Shown one piece after another: positions 1 through 6,048 of a stretch of 10,247 nucleotides of DNA. The DNA is from JBHGYD01 sp041920415 (GTDB taxonomy: Bacteria; Bacillota; Bacilli; Bacillales; Anoxybacillaceae), in the NCBI GenBank assembly GCA_041920415.1, contig JBHGYD010000007.1, positions 1 through 10,247 of the forward strand. The letters are read 5' to 3'. Position numbers and translations under genes: made by a program. Numbering within the stretch: position 1 is the first letter of the stretch; the number at the start of each line of letters is the position of its first letter. The notes beneath the pieces are model-generated. The model did not search any database and had not been told where the DNA came from. It saw only the letters and a list, made by a program, of their open reading frames with translations.

Positions 1-2
1 TT

Positions 3-31
3 TTGTGGTGAATTGTGATGAGTTGTGGTGA
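3..31. repeat. three short direct repeats, period 10 bp
   Basis: The unit TTGTGRTGA occurs three times (3-11, 13-21, 23-31), separated by single bases; the middle copy differs at one position. The array touches the left edge, so it may be longer. It could be a short tandem repeat or a row of half-sites on one helix face. No function can be assigned from this sequence. Confidence 0.6.
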
Positions 32-77
32 CTCTATTATACCAAAAGAGGAACGGTTTTCTTATTTTTTTTGCGCC

Positions 78-140
78 AAAAAAGTGGAGGGTGTCCGAAA
101 AGCGAACGCCTAGCGAACACTTTTGGGACACCCTCTTTTT
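78..140. terminator. long bidirectional hairpin terminator
   Basis: A 10-bp perfect stem (87-96 with 126-135, GAGGGTGTCC/GGACACCCTC) continues after one G-G mismatch into a 5-bp AAAAG/CTTTT stem (98-102 with 120-124). A T-run follows on the plus strand (136-140). On the minus strand a T6 run (83-78) follows three bases after the stem. It can therefore terminate both the leftward GNAT gene, whose stop lies at 142, and any rightward gene entering from outside the window. The apical loop holds an imperfect direct repeat (AGCGAACGC / AGCGAACAC). The stem sequence also resembles the hairpin at 10106-10155. Confidence 0.85.
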
Positions 141-141
141 G

Positions 142-603
142 TTAAATTTCTTTATAAACAAACTCTCGGTATTTCGTAAATCCTTGCTTTTTGTAGAACG
201 ATTTTGCAATATCATTGTCACACCAGTAATCTAATTCAATCATGTCGATATGATTAATTTTTGCGATATGATCAATTTCTTCCATTAGTTTTGATCCATA
301 TCCTTTCTTTCTATGAGACTCTGAAATACTAATTTGATGTACATAAACAGATTGATATGCTTTTTTGAAAGCATTTTCCGGGTAATTTTTAAGTTCAATC
401 CAAGCATAGCCAAGATATTGTTCGTCATCTTCTAAAAGAAGGAAAAGGTGTTGCGGGTGGCTGATAATCCCTTTAAAGAATTCTTTAATCGCCTCAAAGT
501 TATATTTCTTAAAATACTTCGGATACAGTTTTGTATGTAATTCGTGCACATGGCGATTTAATCTTGCGATGATTTCATAATTCGTAGTTTGACTTATTTT
601 CAT
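142..603 (-). CDS. GNAT-family N-acetyltransferase, 153 aa
   Basis: This is a probable acetyl-CoA-dependent N-acetyltransferase of the GNAT superfamily; the acceptor cannot be predicted. The middle of the protein carries the acetyl-CoA pyrophosphate loop, visible as HRKKGYGSKLMEEI after a strand reading YVHQISISES, which is motif A (R-x-x-G-x-G). A C-terminal KSFYKKQGF segment is the usual GNAT motif B helix ending. The start is set at MKISQTTN because AAAGGAG lies 9 nt upstream. A longer in-frame ATG at 681 would overlap the preceding gene and lacks such a site. It lies 67 nt downstream of a second GNAT gene on the same strand, so the two are probably co-transcribed. The bidirectional terminator begins one base beyond its stop. 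No signal peptide or membrane segment is seen. Confidence 0.88.
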   Translation of the reverse strand: MKISQTTNYEIIARLNRHVHELHTKLYPKYFKKYNFEAIKEFFKGIISHPQHLFLLLEDDEQYLGYAWIELKNYPENAFKKAYQSVYVHQISISESHRKKGYGSKLMEEIDHIAKINHIDMIELDYWCDNDIAKSFYKKQGFTKYREFVYKEI

Positions 604-670
604 GTGATAGCACTCCTTTAGTCGTAGAATAATATGAGTTTTGTAAGCAAACGGGCGGGGGATTTGGCAG

Positions 671-1189
671 TTACAGCTCAATCCAAAATCTTTTTACAAC
701 ATTTCCGTCTTCCATCCTATAGTCGGCGTCGCGTACACCGCCATTGTTTAAAATCGTTTTTTCTGAACCTACATTATCCGCGTCGCAAACAACAAGAACT
801 TTTTGGATTCCTAACTCTTTCGCTTTTTTCAACGATAAAGATAATAGTTTCGTAGCGTATCCTTTTCGTCTCTCCAATGGGCGAATACCGTAGCCGATAT
901 GTCCGCCAGAGCGAAATAATTTTTCCGTCAATCGATGTCGGATGTTTACAACTCCGATTACTTTTCTGTCTTCACTCACCAACCAATAAATAGAATTTGG
1001 CATCCAGTGGTTAGGAATGTTTTCATTATCTAGGAGGAATTGAATCATTCCTTGAAAATCAGATGGGTCTTTACGAATCACCCACGGAATCATTTCCTCA
1101 CCGCTTTCTCTCCATTCCTGATAGAAAGAGAGATATTCATCCTGCAAATCCTTGGTCGGTTTAGACAAAAACACACGCTTTTCCATCAT
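671..1189 (-). CDS. GNAT-family acetyltransferase (COG3981-like), 172 aa
   Basis: This is a predicted cytoplasmic GNAT acetyltransferase of unknown acceptor. Motif A is clear (GYGIRPLERRKGYATKLL), preceded by the strand WLVSEDRKVIGVVNIRHRL. The C-terminal part reads SEKTILNNGG, with a final VKRFWIEL strand. This is the pattern of a family of 170-180 aa Bacillaceae acetyltransferases that I recognise by general resemblance to COG3981. AAGGGG lies 7 nt before the ATG at 1189, and a second ATG follows immediately at 1186. The in-frame ATG at 1216 has no good ribosome binding site, so the shorter start is preferred. Compared with my memory of relatives, the segment after LLDNEN looks a few residues short, without loss of the acetyl-CoA loop. 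It is the first gene of a probable two-gene leftward unit with the GNAT gene at 142-603. Confidence 0.88.
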   Translation of the reverse strand: MMEKRVFLSKPTKDLQDEYLSFYQEWRESGEEMIPWVIRKDPSDFQGMIQFLLDNENIPNHWMPNSIYWLVSEDRKVIGVVNIRHRLTEKLFRSGGHIGYGIRPLERRKGYATKLLSLSLKKAKELGIQKVLVVCDADNVGSEKTILNNGGVRDADYRMEDGNVVKRFWIEL

Positions 1190-1218
1190 TCTCTCTCCCC
1201 TTAAAAGTAATTTCAACC

Positions 1219-1247
1219 ATTTTATTACAATTTTAAAAATATGGAAA
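1219..1247 (-). promoter_or_regulatory. candidate sigma-A promoter for the GNAT pair
   Basis: Read on the minus strand, TTTCCA (1247-1242) is followed 17 nt later by TAAAAT (1224-1219). The matches to the -35 and -10 consensus are 4/6 and 5/6. The predicted transcript starts about 25 nt before the start codon at 1189 and includes the ribosome binding site. The surrounding sequence is AT-rich, so chance resemblance is possible. Confidence 0.45.
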
Positions 1248-1335
1248 TGGGTTTAGAAAAAATAATGACAGAAACTTGTTTCATTTCTCTTATATGTTTG
1301 AGACTTCCATTAAGGATAAGATGGTTTTTTTTATG

Positions 1336-1362
1336 TTGAATTTTGGTAATTTTGTGTATAAT
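1336..1362 (+). promoter_or_regulatory. candidate promoter of the broken MFS gene
   Basis: A perfect -10 TATAAT (1357-1362) is preceded by TTGAAT (1336-1341) at a short 15-nt spacing. It lies 32 nt before the TTG start of the MFS remnant, so the promoter and 5' end of that gene appear preserved although the rest is lost. The 15-nt spacer makes the -35 assignment uncertain. Confidence 0.45.
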
Positions 1363-1394
1363 GCATTATTAACACATATAGAGGGAGACAATGA

Positions 1395-1565
1395 TTGAAA
1401 AGTAGAACGACTGTGATGATTAGCATCGCTCTTGCGATGTTAGTGGCATGGATGGATACGACAATCATGAACACGACAATACCAATGATGGCAAAAGAGC
1501 TAGGGGGGGTTACACAAAATATAAGATATGTCCAGATGTTTATGGAAGGATGGATTAAATCATGA
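1395..1565 (+). pseudogene. N-terminal remnant of a DHA2-type MFS transporter
   Basis: A TTG start lies 7 nt after GAGGGAG and opens a 56-codon frame. Its residues 7-38 read as the first membrane helix of a drug:H+ antiporter of the DHA2 (14-TM) family: ALAMLVAWMDTTIMNTTIP followed by MAKELGG. This matches the D-x-T-I-V signature in the intact exporter at 8456-9994 (ASIDNTIVATAM, VADLGG). After LGG the frame runs through a G7 tract into unrelated residues (VTQNIRYVQMFMEG) and stops at 1563-1565. No further MFS segment appears in any frame downstream, so this is a truncation by deletion or insertion, not a simple frameshift. An ATG at 1391 gives only a four-residue peptide. A 56-aa product might still be made, but transport is impossible. 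Confidence 0.7.
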
Positions 1566-1568
1566 TTT

Positions 1569-1685
1569 TTAAAGACATAGATACCAGGCTGATAATGTTT
1601 TCATTTGAATAAACTTTGGTTTTTCATACCAATTACACACCTTTTTTAGAGTAGTAGTATCAGTATGTCCAAGTTTTATAGATTT
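1569..1685 (-). pseudogene. possible C-terminal trace of a tyrosine recombinase
   Basis: On the minus strand an open stretch between two stops reads KSIKLGHTDTTTLKKV then CNWYEKPKF. The LGHTDTTT segment resembles the box II region of tyrosine recombinases/integrases (LGHxxxxTT, normally followed by the catalytic tyrosine 7-10 residues on). There is no start codon and no upstream arm with the R-x-x-R or H-x-x-R residues. If real, it is a small fragment left from a mobile element that may have removed the body of the adjacent MFS gene. Resemblance over eight residues is weak evidence. Confidence 0.22.
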
Positions 1686-1700
1686 TTACGCCAGAACCAA

Positions 1701-1730
1701 AAGAAGCAGCATGTACGCTGCTTCTTTTTT
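1701..1730 (+). terminator. rho-independent terminator
   Basis: A perfect 10-bp stem (AAGAAGCAGC 1701-1710 with GCTGCTTCTT 1717-1726), a 6-nt loop and a T6 run (1725-1730) make a strong rightward terminator. No intact rightward gene precedes it, so it is probably the original terminator of the deleted MFS gene or of lost neighbours. It isolates the oxidase gene from upstream transcription. Confidence 0.88.
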
Positions 1731-1747
1731 GCATAACTGTGCTGCCT

Positions 1748-1786
1748 AGCTGAATAAGATGACAGTAAGGCATCTTTTTGTCAGCT
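1748..1786 (+). promoter_or_regulatory. two-tier hairpin upstream of the oxidase gene
   Basis: An outer stem AGCTGA/TCAGCT (1748-1753 with 1781-1786) encloses an inner stem AAGATG/CATCTT (1756-1761 with 1771-1776). It lies between the terminator and the oxidase ribosome binding site and is not followed by a T-run, so it is not a terminator. It could be an operator or a leader RNA structure. A TTGTCA at 1778-1783 could be a -35, but the matching -10 (CATTGT at 1801) is poor, so the oxidase promoter is not resolved. Confidence 0.4.
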
Positions 1787-1820
1787 CACGGTCTGATGAG
1801 CATTGTAGAGGAGGAAAAGT

Positions 1821-3308
1821 ATGTCAAATTATGTATTTCCTCAGTTATCATCTGATCAAATGATTTCGATCATCAGAAATGGACTTCAAAAAACCCAAAC
1901 TCCTAAGAAGATTATCATTGTTGGCGCGGGTATGGCAGGACTAGTCGCGGCTTCTTTGCTTAAACAAGCTGGACACGATGTTACAATTCTTGAAGCTTCT
2001 GAAAGAGTAGGAGGACGGATCTATACGTTGCGATCCGATTTTAGGGATGAGCAGTATCTTGAAGCTGGTGCGATGCGTATCCCTCATGCTCATTTTTTGA
2101 CTTTGGAATATATAAAAAAATTCCGCCTTCCGGTTAATAGGTTTTTCAATAGTACTCCTAACGACATTCTCTATGTTAGAGGAATCAAAACTCGTTTAAA
2201 CTTGTATGAACGGAACCCTGACATTTTGGGCTTTCCAGTAGCCCCACATGAAAGGGGTAAAACCGCTACGGAGTTGCTTCAATTAGCAATAAAACCCGTA
2301 ACAGATTTTATTAACCAAAACCCGCGAAGAAATTGGCCTTTGGTTATAAAAGAATTGGATAAATACTCGATGGACGCTTATTTGAGATACAACCCGTTTG
2401 GAGTCAGGTTATCTCCGGGGGCCATCGACATGATCAAAGTAATTCTTTCACTGGGAGGATTTTTAGAGCTTTCTTTCCTGGAAATGTTACGTGAACTAAT
2501 GATTTTGTTTACTCCTAATATTCAATTCTATGAAATCACGGGCGGTAACGACCAACTTCCTAAAGCATTTGTCCCTCAATTGAAAGATAATATCATGTTT
2601 GGACAAAAGGTAAGGAAAATTGTGCAGCACGACAACCAAGTAACGATTCATTCTATCCATACAAAAATCTTGGAGCCATTTCAAATCACCGGTGATCTTG
2701 CGATTGTGACCATTCCTTTTTCAATCTTACAATTTGTTGAGATTGAACCACATGATTCTTTTTCTTATAATAAATGGAAAGCAATTCAGGAACTTCACTA
2801 TGTGGGCTCTACGAAGACCGGCATCCAGTTTAAAAGCAGGTTTTGGGAAAAGGAAGGCATGTACGGTGGGAAAACAGTTTCTGATCTCCCTATTACATAT
2901 ACTCAATACCCGAGCCATAACCTCGGTATAACAGGATCGGGTGTTATTCTGGCTAGTTATACATGGGAGGATGATGCGATACCTTGGGACAGTTTGAGCA
3001 ATGAATTTCGCTTGGAATATGTATTAAAAAACTTGGCCATTATCCATGGTAAACAGGTATATCGTGAGTTTGAAACAGGAACGAGCCACAGTTGGGTTCG
3101 ATATCCGTATTCTGGTGGAGCGTTCACGATGTTTAAACCCGAACAGGTAACGGAACTATCTCCTTATATTTCCACTCCAGAAGGAAGGGTTCATTTTGCT
3201 GGCGAACATGCCTCAACTACCCACGGTTGGATCCAAGGGGCAATCGAGTCCGGAATACGTGTTGCAGTTGAAGTTAATGATTTACCAAAAACCTCCTTTA
3301 AGTCCTAA
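1821..3308 (+). CDS. FAD-dependent flavin amine oxidase (L-amino-acid-oxidase-like)
   Basis: A 495-aa flavoprotein predicted to oxidise an amine or L-amino acid to the imine, giving aldehyde or 2-oxo acid, ammonia and hydrogen peroxide. The N-terminal dinucleotide-binding fold is clear: KKIIIVGAGMAGL (GxGxxG at residues 35-40), the ribose-binding acid in TILEASERVGGRI (E58), and the GG motif at 64-65. AGAMRIP (82-88) matches the segment that in L-amino-acid oxidases supplies the arginine binding the substrate carboxylate, here R86, which favours amino acids over simple monoamines. The C-terminal FAD segment reads GRVHFAGEHASTTHGWIQGA near residues 455-475. Length is typical of the family. The start is supported by GAGGAGG 6 nt upstream. 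No signal peptide is visible, so it is probably cytoplasmic. It appears monocistronic or loosely linked to the desaturase gene 220 nt downstream; no convincing terminator lies in that gap. The true substrate is unknown. Confidence 0.9.
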   Translation: MSNYVFPQLSSDQMISIIRNGLQKTQTPKKIIIVGAGMAGLVAASLLKQAGHDVTILEASERVGGRIYTLRSDFRDEQYLEAGAMRIPHAHFLTLEYIKKFRLPVNRFFNSTPNDILYVRGIKTRLNLYERNPDILGFPVAPHERGKTATELLQLAIKPVTDFINQNPRRNWPLVIKELDKYSMDAYLRYNPFGVRLSPGAIDMIKVILSLGGFLELSFLEMLRELMILFTPNIQFYEITGGNDQLPKAFVPQLKDNIMFGQKVRKIVQHDNQVTIHSIHTKILEPFQITGDLAIVTIPFSILQFVEIEPHDSFSYNKWKAIQELHYVGSTKTGIQFKSRFWEKEGMYGGKTVSDLPITYTQYPSHNLGITGSGVILASYTWEDDAIPWDSLSNEFRLEYVLKNLAIIHGKQVYREFETGTSHSWVRYPYSGGAFTMFKPEQVTELSPYISTPEGRVHFAGEHASTTHGWIQGAIESGIRVAVEVNDLPKTSFKS

Positions 3309-3528
3309 TGACCAATAAAAAGAGGGTAATGGTGTAGAAATATTCCTCTCCAATCCGGTGTGTAATTATATTTTTACCCGGTTTATACAATACTAAAACT
3401 TACAATGATTTACAGGATGGTTACCATCATTCTCGTTATCGATCGTCATTTTATTGCGAATTCTCATTTACGTTAAAATGGTGACGAGTTTTTATGTTGC
3501 TAAATAGAGTGAGAAAAGGAGAACCCCT

Positions 3529-4419
3529 ATGCTAACAAACGATTTAGATTTTCGATTAGAACCACGTTTGAAAGAACTTTATGAACAACATAAAGAGCGA
3601 GCAAAGAAGATCGATTGGAGCTATCATGAATTTTTACCATGGGATAAGGGAATGGACTTTAAAAGAGTTCCTTGGGATGAAAGTCAAGTTACTCTTCCTT
3701 CTGGTGTGATTACTGCTATTGAAACGGCTCTATTAACAGAAGTAAATTTACCATGGTTTACTACCTATCTATCCGAAACCTTTAAAGGATCCCTTTCTGT
3801 TATTACAGATTTTATCCATACTTGGACTTCAGAAGAAGATCAACATTCTGATTTATTGGAGACTTATTTGTTACTCACTCGAAATGTTGATCCTAAACGA
3901 TTGCATGAATTAAGAAAATCAGTCGTTGAGAATGGATTTACGGCGAATTTTCATACACCAATTGAAGCGATGACGTATACGACGTTACAAGAGCTTGCAA
4001 CGATGGTGTTTTACAATAATGTAGCCAAGGTTGCAAGTAAGCATGATCCGGAACTTGCTACGTTATTGCGCCGTCTTGCCAAAGATGAGACACTTCATTA
4101 TGCGTTCTATCGGGATGTCATTCGGGCGCATTTGGAATTGGAACCGAATTATTGCTATCACATTGCCAACGTGATTATGAATTTTAAAATGCCAGGTGCT
4201 GTTATGCCTGATTTTGAAAATCGAATGGCTGTCATTGCAAAAGAAGCGAATTATGGTCCGCTTCAATATTTTGATCAAGTGCTTGATGTAATTGTTGATT
4301 ATTGGGGATTAAAAGATTTACGACCGATTGCACCTTTAGCTGAAAAAGCAAGAATTAACATCTTGGAGTATCATGCAAGATTGAAAAAAATACGCGATAG
4401 ATTTTCAAGGAGCAACTAA
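3529..4419 (+). CDS. soluble di-iron acyl-ACP desaturase-like protein
   Basis: A 296-aa ferritin-like di-iron protein of the acyl-ACP desaturase (plant stearoyl-ACP desaturase / mycobacterial DesA) family, expected to introduce a double bond into acyl-ACP using O2 and reduced ferredoxin. All six predicted iron ligands are present in family order: E71, E103 and H106 in SEEDQH, E155 in TTLQELATM, and E187 and H190 in DETLH. Spacings (32, 3, 52-49, 32, 3) are close to those of the castor enzyme. There is no membrane segment, unlike the membrane-bound Des of B. subtilis. AAAAGGAGA ends 6-7 nt before the ATG. The gene ends 25 nt before the convergent terminator of the surface-protein gene. No FapR-like operator or convincing promoter was found in the 220-nt gap upstream, only AT-rich sequence. 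It could also be a related di-iron oxygenase with another substrate, since bacterial members are few and diverse. Confidence 0.85.
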   Translation: MLTNDLDFRLEPRLKELYEQHKERAKKIDWSYHEFLPWDKGMDFKRVPWDESQVTLPSGVITAIETALLTEVNLPWFTTYLSETFKGSLSVITDFIHTWTSEEDQHSDLLETYLLLTRNVDPKRLHELRKSVVENGFTANFHTPIEAMTYTTLQELATMVFYNNVAKVASKHDPELATLLRRLAKDETLHYAFYRDVIRAHLELEPNYCYHIANVIMNFKMPGAVMPDFENRMAVIAKEANYGPLQYFDQVLDVIVDYWGLKDLRPIAPLAEKARINILEYHARLKKIRDRFSRSN

Positions 4420-4438
4420 TGAATATTCTTAAAAACAT

Positions 4439-4467
4439 AAAAAAGAGGAGAGATCATCTCTCCTCTT
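4439..4467 (-). terminator. terminator with the stop codon in its loop
   Basis: A perfect 10-bp stem (4444-4453 with 4457-4466, AGAGGAGAGA/TCTCTCCTCT) has a 3-nt loop, which on the minus strand is the TGA stop codon (4456-4454) of the surface-protein gene. A T6 run (4444-4439) follows on that strand. The last three codons (E-E-R) form the 5' arm. On the plus strand the downstream sequence is only moderately T-rich, so it may also stop desaturase transcripts, less efficiently. Confidence 0.88.
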
Positions 4468-5710
4468 CATGTTCTTCTTTATCCTTTTCAGCGTGTTTGT
4501 GTTCTTCCGCTTTTTTCGCTTCTTCACGCTGTTTTTCTTCTAGCTTCTTCATTGCTTCATGTTTGCGTTCTTCCGCTTTTTTCACATCTTCGCGTTGTTT
4601 TTCTTCTTGACTGTCTTTATGATCTTTGCGAACAATGTTAGACTGTTCTACGTCTTGCTTCTTATGTTGTTCATTTTCGCTTTTTTCAGTAACTTTTTCT
4701 AACATTTCTTTTGATACTTTGTCCACTTTTTCATTAGCATTTTCAACTGTTTTCTCGCGTGTTTCAGCTAATTTCGTTTGAATTTCTGCTAGTTCTTTCT
4801 CATATTCTTCTTTGTCAATCTTACCGGATGCTAGTTTTGCCTTTAGCTCAGCGATTTTTTCCTCGGCTTTATACTCTTTTTCTTCAAGTTTTGCTAATTT
4901 TTTATTAATTTTCTTTTCAAGTTTTTCTTGTGCTTTTGCGATATTTCTCGCAAGAGCTTCTTTCGCCTTAGGATTTTCGATTTTTTCTAATGCCGCTTGT
5001 AAAGCTAAAATGTTTTGCGCGAGTTTTGTTTCTAATTGTTCACGGATTGGATCAACTTTAGTTGATGAATCTTGTGTTTGTTCCTTCGTACTTTCTTCTG
5101 GTTGTTCTTTCGTTATTTTATCATTTTCCGATTTAGCAACATGTTCTTCATCCGTTTTTTCTTGTTCAACCTTTTCATAAGTGTTCATAGCTAACTCTTG
5201 TTGTTCTAACGCTTTTTGCAGAACCTCTTTCGCTAGTTCTTCTTTTCCTTGGGTAAACAGCGCTTCTGCTTCTGTGATACGTTTTTCGGCAAATTGTGCA
5301 AGCAACTCAGCTTTTTTAACATCATCAAATGTTAAGGCCAGTTGAATTTTTTCTGTCATTGTTTTAAAGAAATAGAAGAAGTCGCTTGGAAGAAGAGAAG
5401 GTTGTTTTACATCGGTTTCTTTCTCTGTTTGTTGATGATCTGTTGATTGTTCGTTTGTTAAAGAAGCATCTGTGTTCTCATTAGATGTTGTTGTTTCTTT
5501 TGAAATAGTGCCTGCTGTTTCGTTTTCTGGAGTCGTTTTTACCGTTTGCGAAGTATCTACAGTTGTTTCTTTTTGCTCGATTTGTGTACTATTTGTCGTT
5601 GTTCCAGGCTCGCTTGCAAAAGCATTGCCTGTTCCTAATGAAAAAGCGAATACTGTTGCGATTGCTCCAGTTGCTAATACATTTCGCACATTTTTGTCAA
5701 ATTTCTTCAT
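4454..5710 (-). CDS. secreted charged coiled-coil protein with DUF5667-like segment
   Basis: A 418-aa predicted exported protein of unknown role. MKKFDKNVRNVLATGAIATV starts a signal peptide whose hydrophobic core runs to about residue 28, with a probable cleavage after AFA at 32. A Thr/Glu/Ser/Gln-rich disordered segment follows (33-103). Residues 104-180 (PSLLPSDFFYFFKTMTEKIQLALTF..., with many KKAELLAQFAEKR-type heptads) resemble DUF5667. The rest is a long Lys/Glu/Ala coiled coil, ending in a near-repeat of about 22 residues (EEKQRE..KKAEE.KH twice). No LPXTG or membrane anchor is seen, so it may be free or bind the wall by charge. The start is chosen because AAGGAGG (5726-5720) lies 9 nt upstream. 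An ATG nine codons earlier, at 5737, would place the ribosome binding site inside the gene. It is convergent with the desaturase gene and probably transcribed alone. Its promoter within 5730-5860 is not clear. Confidence 0.85.
   Translation of the reverse strand: MKKFDKNVRNVLATGAIATVFAFSLGTGNAFASEPGTTTNSTQIEQKETTVDTSQTVKTTPENETAGTISKETTTSNENTDASLTNEQSTDHQQTEKETDVKQPSLLPSDFFYFFKTMTEKIQLALTFDDVKKAELLAQFAEKRITEAEALFTQGKEELAKEVLQKALEQQELAMNTYEKVEQEKTDEEHVAKSENDKITKEQPEESTKEQTQDSSTKVDPIREQLETKLAQNILALQAALEKIENPKAKEALARNIAKAQEKLEKKINKKLAKLEEKEYKAEEKIAELKAKLASGKIDKEEYEKELAEIQTKLAETREKTVENANEKVDKVSKEMLEKVTEKSENEQHKKQDVEQSNIVRKDHKDSQEEKQREDVKKAEERKHEAMKKLEEKQREEAKKAEEHKHAEKDKEEHEEER
4501..4607. repeat. 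41-bp direct repeat inside the surface-protein gene
   Basis: Segments 4501-4541 and 4567-4607 are 41 bp each and match at 37 positions by hand alignment. They encode the two copies of the C-terminal EEKQRE..KKAEE.KH unit of the secreted protein. The high DNA identity in a coding repeat suggests recent duplication, or ongoing expansion and contraction, of the coiled-coil tail. Confidence 0.75.
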
Positions 5711-5867
5711 CTTACGAATCCTCCTTGTTAAAATCATTTCAACATACTTATTCGATTTCCGCTCTTTCGTTTATGACGCAAAATCACCATAAAAAAATAA
5801 AATAAGGAATTTTATCTGGAATATTTTCTGTAAATACCAAAAAAAGGAAGTGCAAAATAGATAAGGC

Positions 5868-5909
5868 TTTTCTACAAACGTATGGGTTCCTATAATAAAG
5901 CGACGTTTG
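5868..5909 (+). promoter_or_regulatory. TATAAT promoter flanked by an inverted repeat
   Basis: A perfect -10 TATAAT (5891-5896) lies 17 nt after a weak -35-like TTTTCT (5868-5873). The inverted repeat CAAACG (5875-5880) / CGTTTG (5904-5909) is centred on the -10 box and would be well placed for a repressor. The promoter would start a transcript near 5903, heading into the structured leader and the 19-codon ORF. The intergenic sequence before it (5711-5867) is AT-rich, and I see no other feature in it. Confidence 0.45.
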
Positions 5910-6048
5910 CATAGAGATTTTCGTAGAATGTGGAGGAGGCTTTCTAACAGGCTGAAAGACTATCTGTTCAATAGCAGAACAGTTAGAAATACAAATACAA
6001 CATGCTATTCTTCGTTTAAAACTAATAGCCTAAGGGGAGGTATGTGTG
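5903..6048 (+). ncRNA. structured leader with competing pairings (candidate)
   Basis: The predicted leader of the 19-codon ORF contains a hairpin CTGTTC/GAACAG (5964-5969 with 5977-5982), enclosed by TTTCTAA/TTAGAAA (5941-5947 with 5983-5989). A second hairpin GCTATT/AATAGC is at 6004-6009 with 6024-6029. The loop of the first hairpin contains another AATAGC (5970-5975), so GCTATT can pair with either copy. AACAG (5946-5950) can alternatively pair with CTGTT (5964-5968). Mutually exclusive pairings just before a strong ribosome binding site are typical of cis-acting regulators. It matches no riboswitch class that I recognise. A GGAGGAGG at 5932-5939 has no start codon after it. Whether it acts in cis or as a small RNA is not known. 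Confidence 0.35.

Noticed and set aside
25..234. Rightward 69-codon frame at the left edge
   Set aside because: It runs through the bidirectional terminator and then antisense to the GNAT gene, with no ribosome binding site or recognisable domain.
604..681. Longer start of the first GNAT gene at 681
   Set aside because: It would overlap the upstream GNAT gene, lacks a ribosome binding site, and the added residues do not resemble the family; ATG at 603 has AAAGGAG 9 nt upstream.
3322..3355. Terminator after the oxidase gene
   Set aside because: Only a 5-bp AGAGG/CCTCT stem with a 20-nt loop and no T-run; read-through to the desaturase cannot be excluded.
4419..4610. Rightward Ser/Phe-rich frame after the desaturase
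   Set aside because: It is antisense to the Lys/Glu-rich coding repeat of the secreted protein, which automatically gives Ser/Phe/Leu runs; the same holds for 4812-5180 and 5472-5805.
5932..5960. Translation start after GGAGGAGG at 5932-5939
   Set aside because: No ATG, GTG or TTG lies at a usable distance; the purine-rich run is more likely part of the leader structure.
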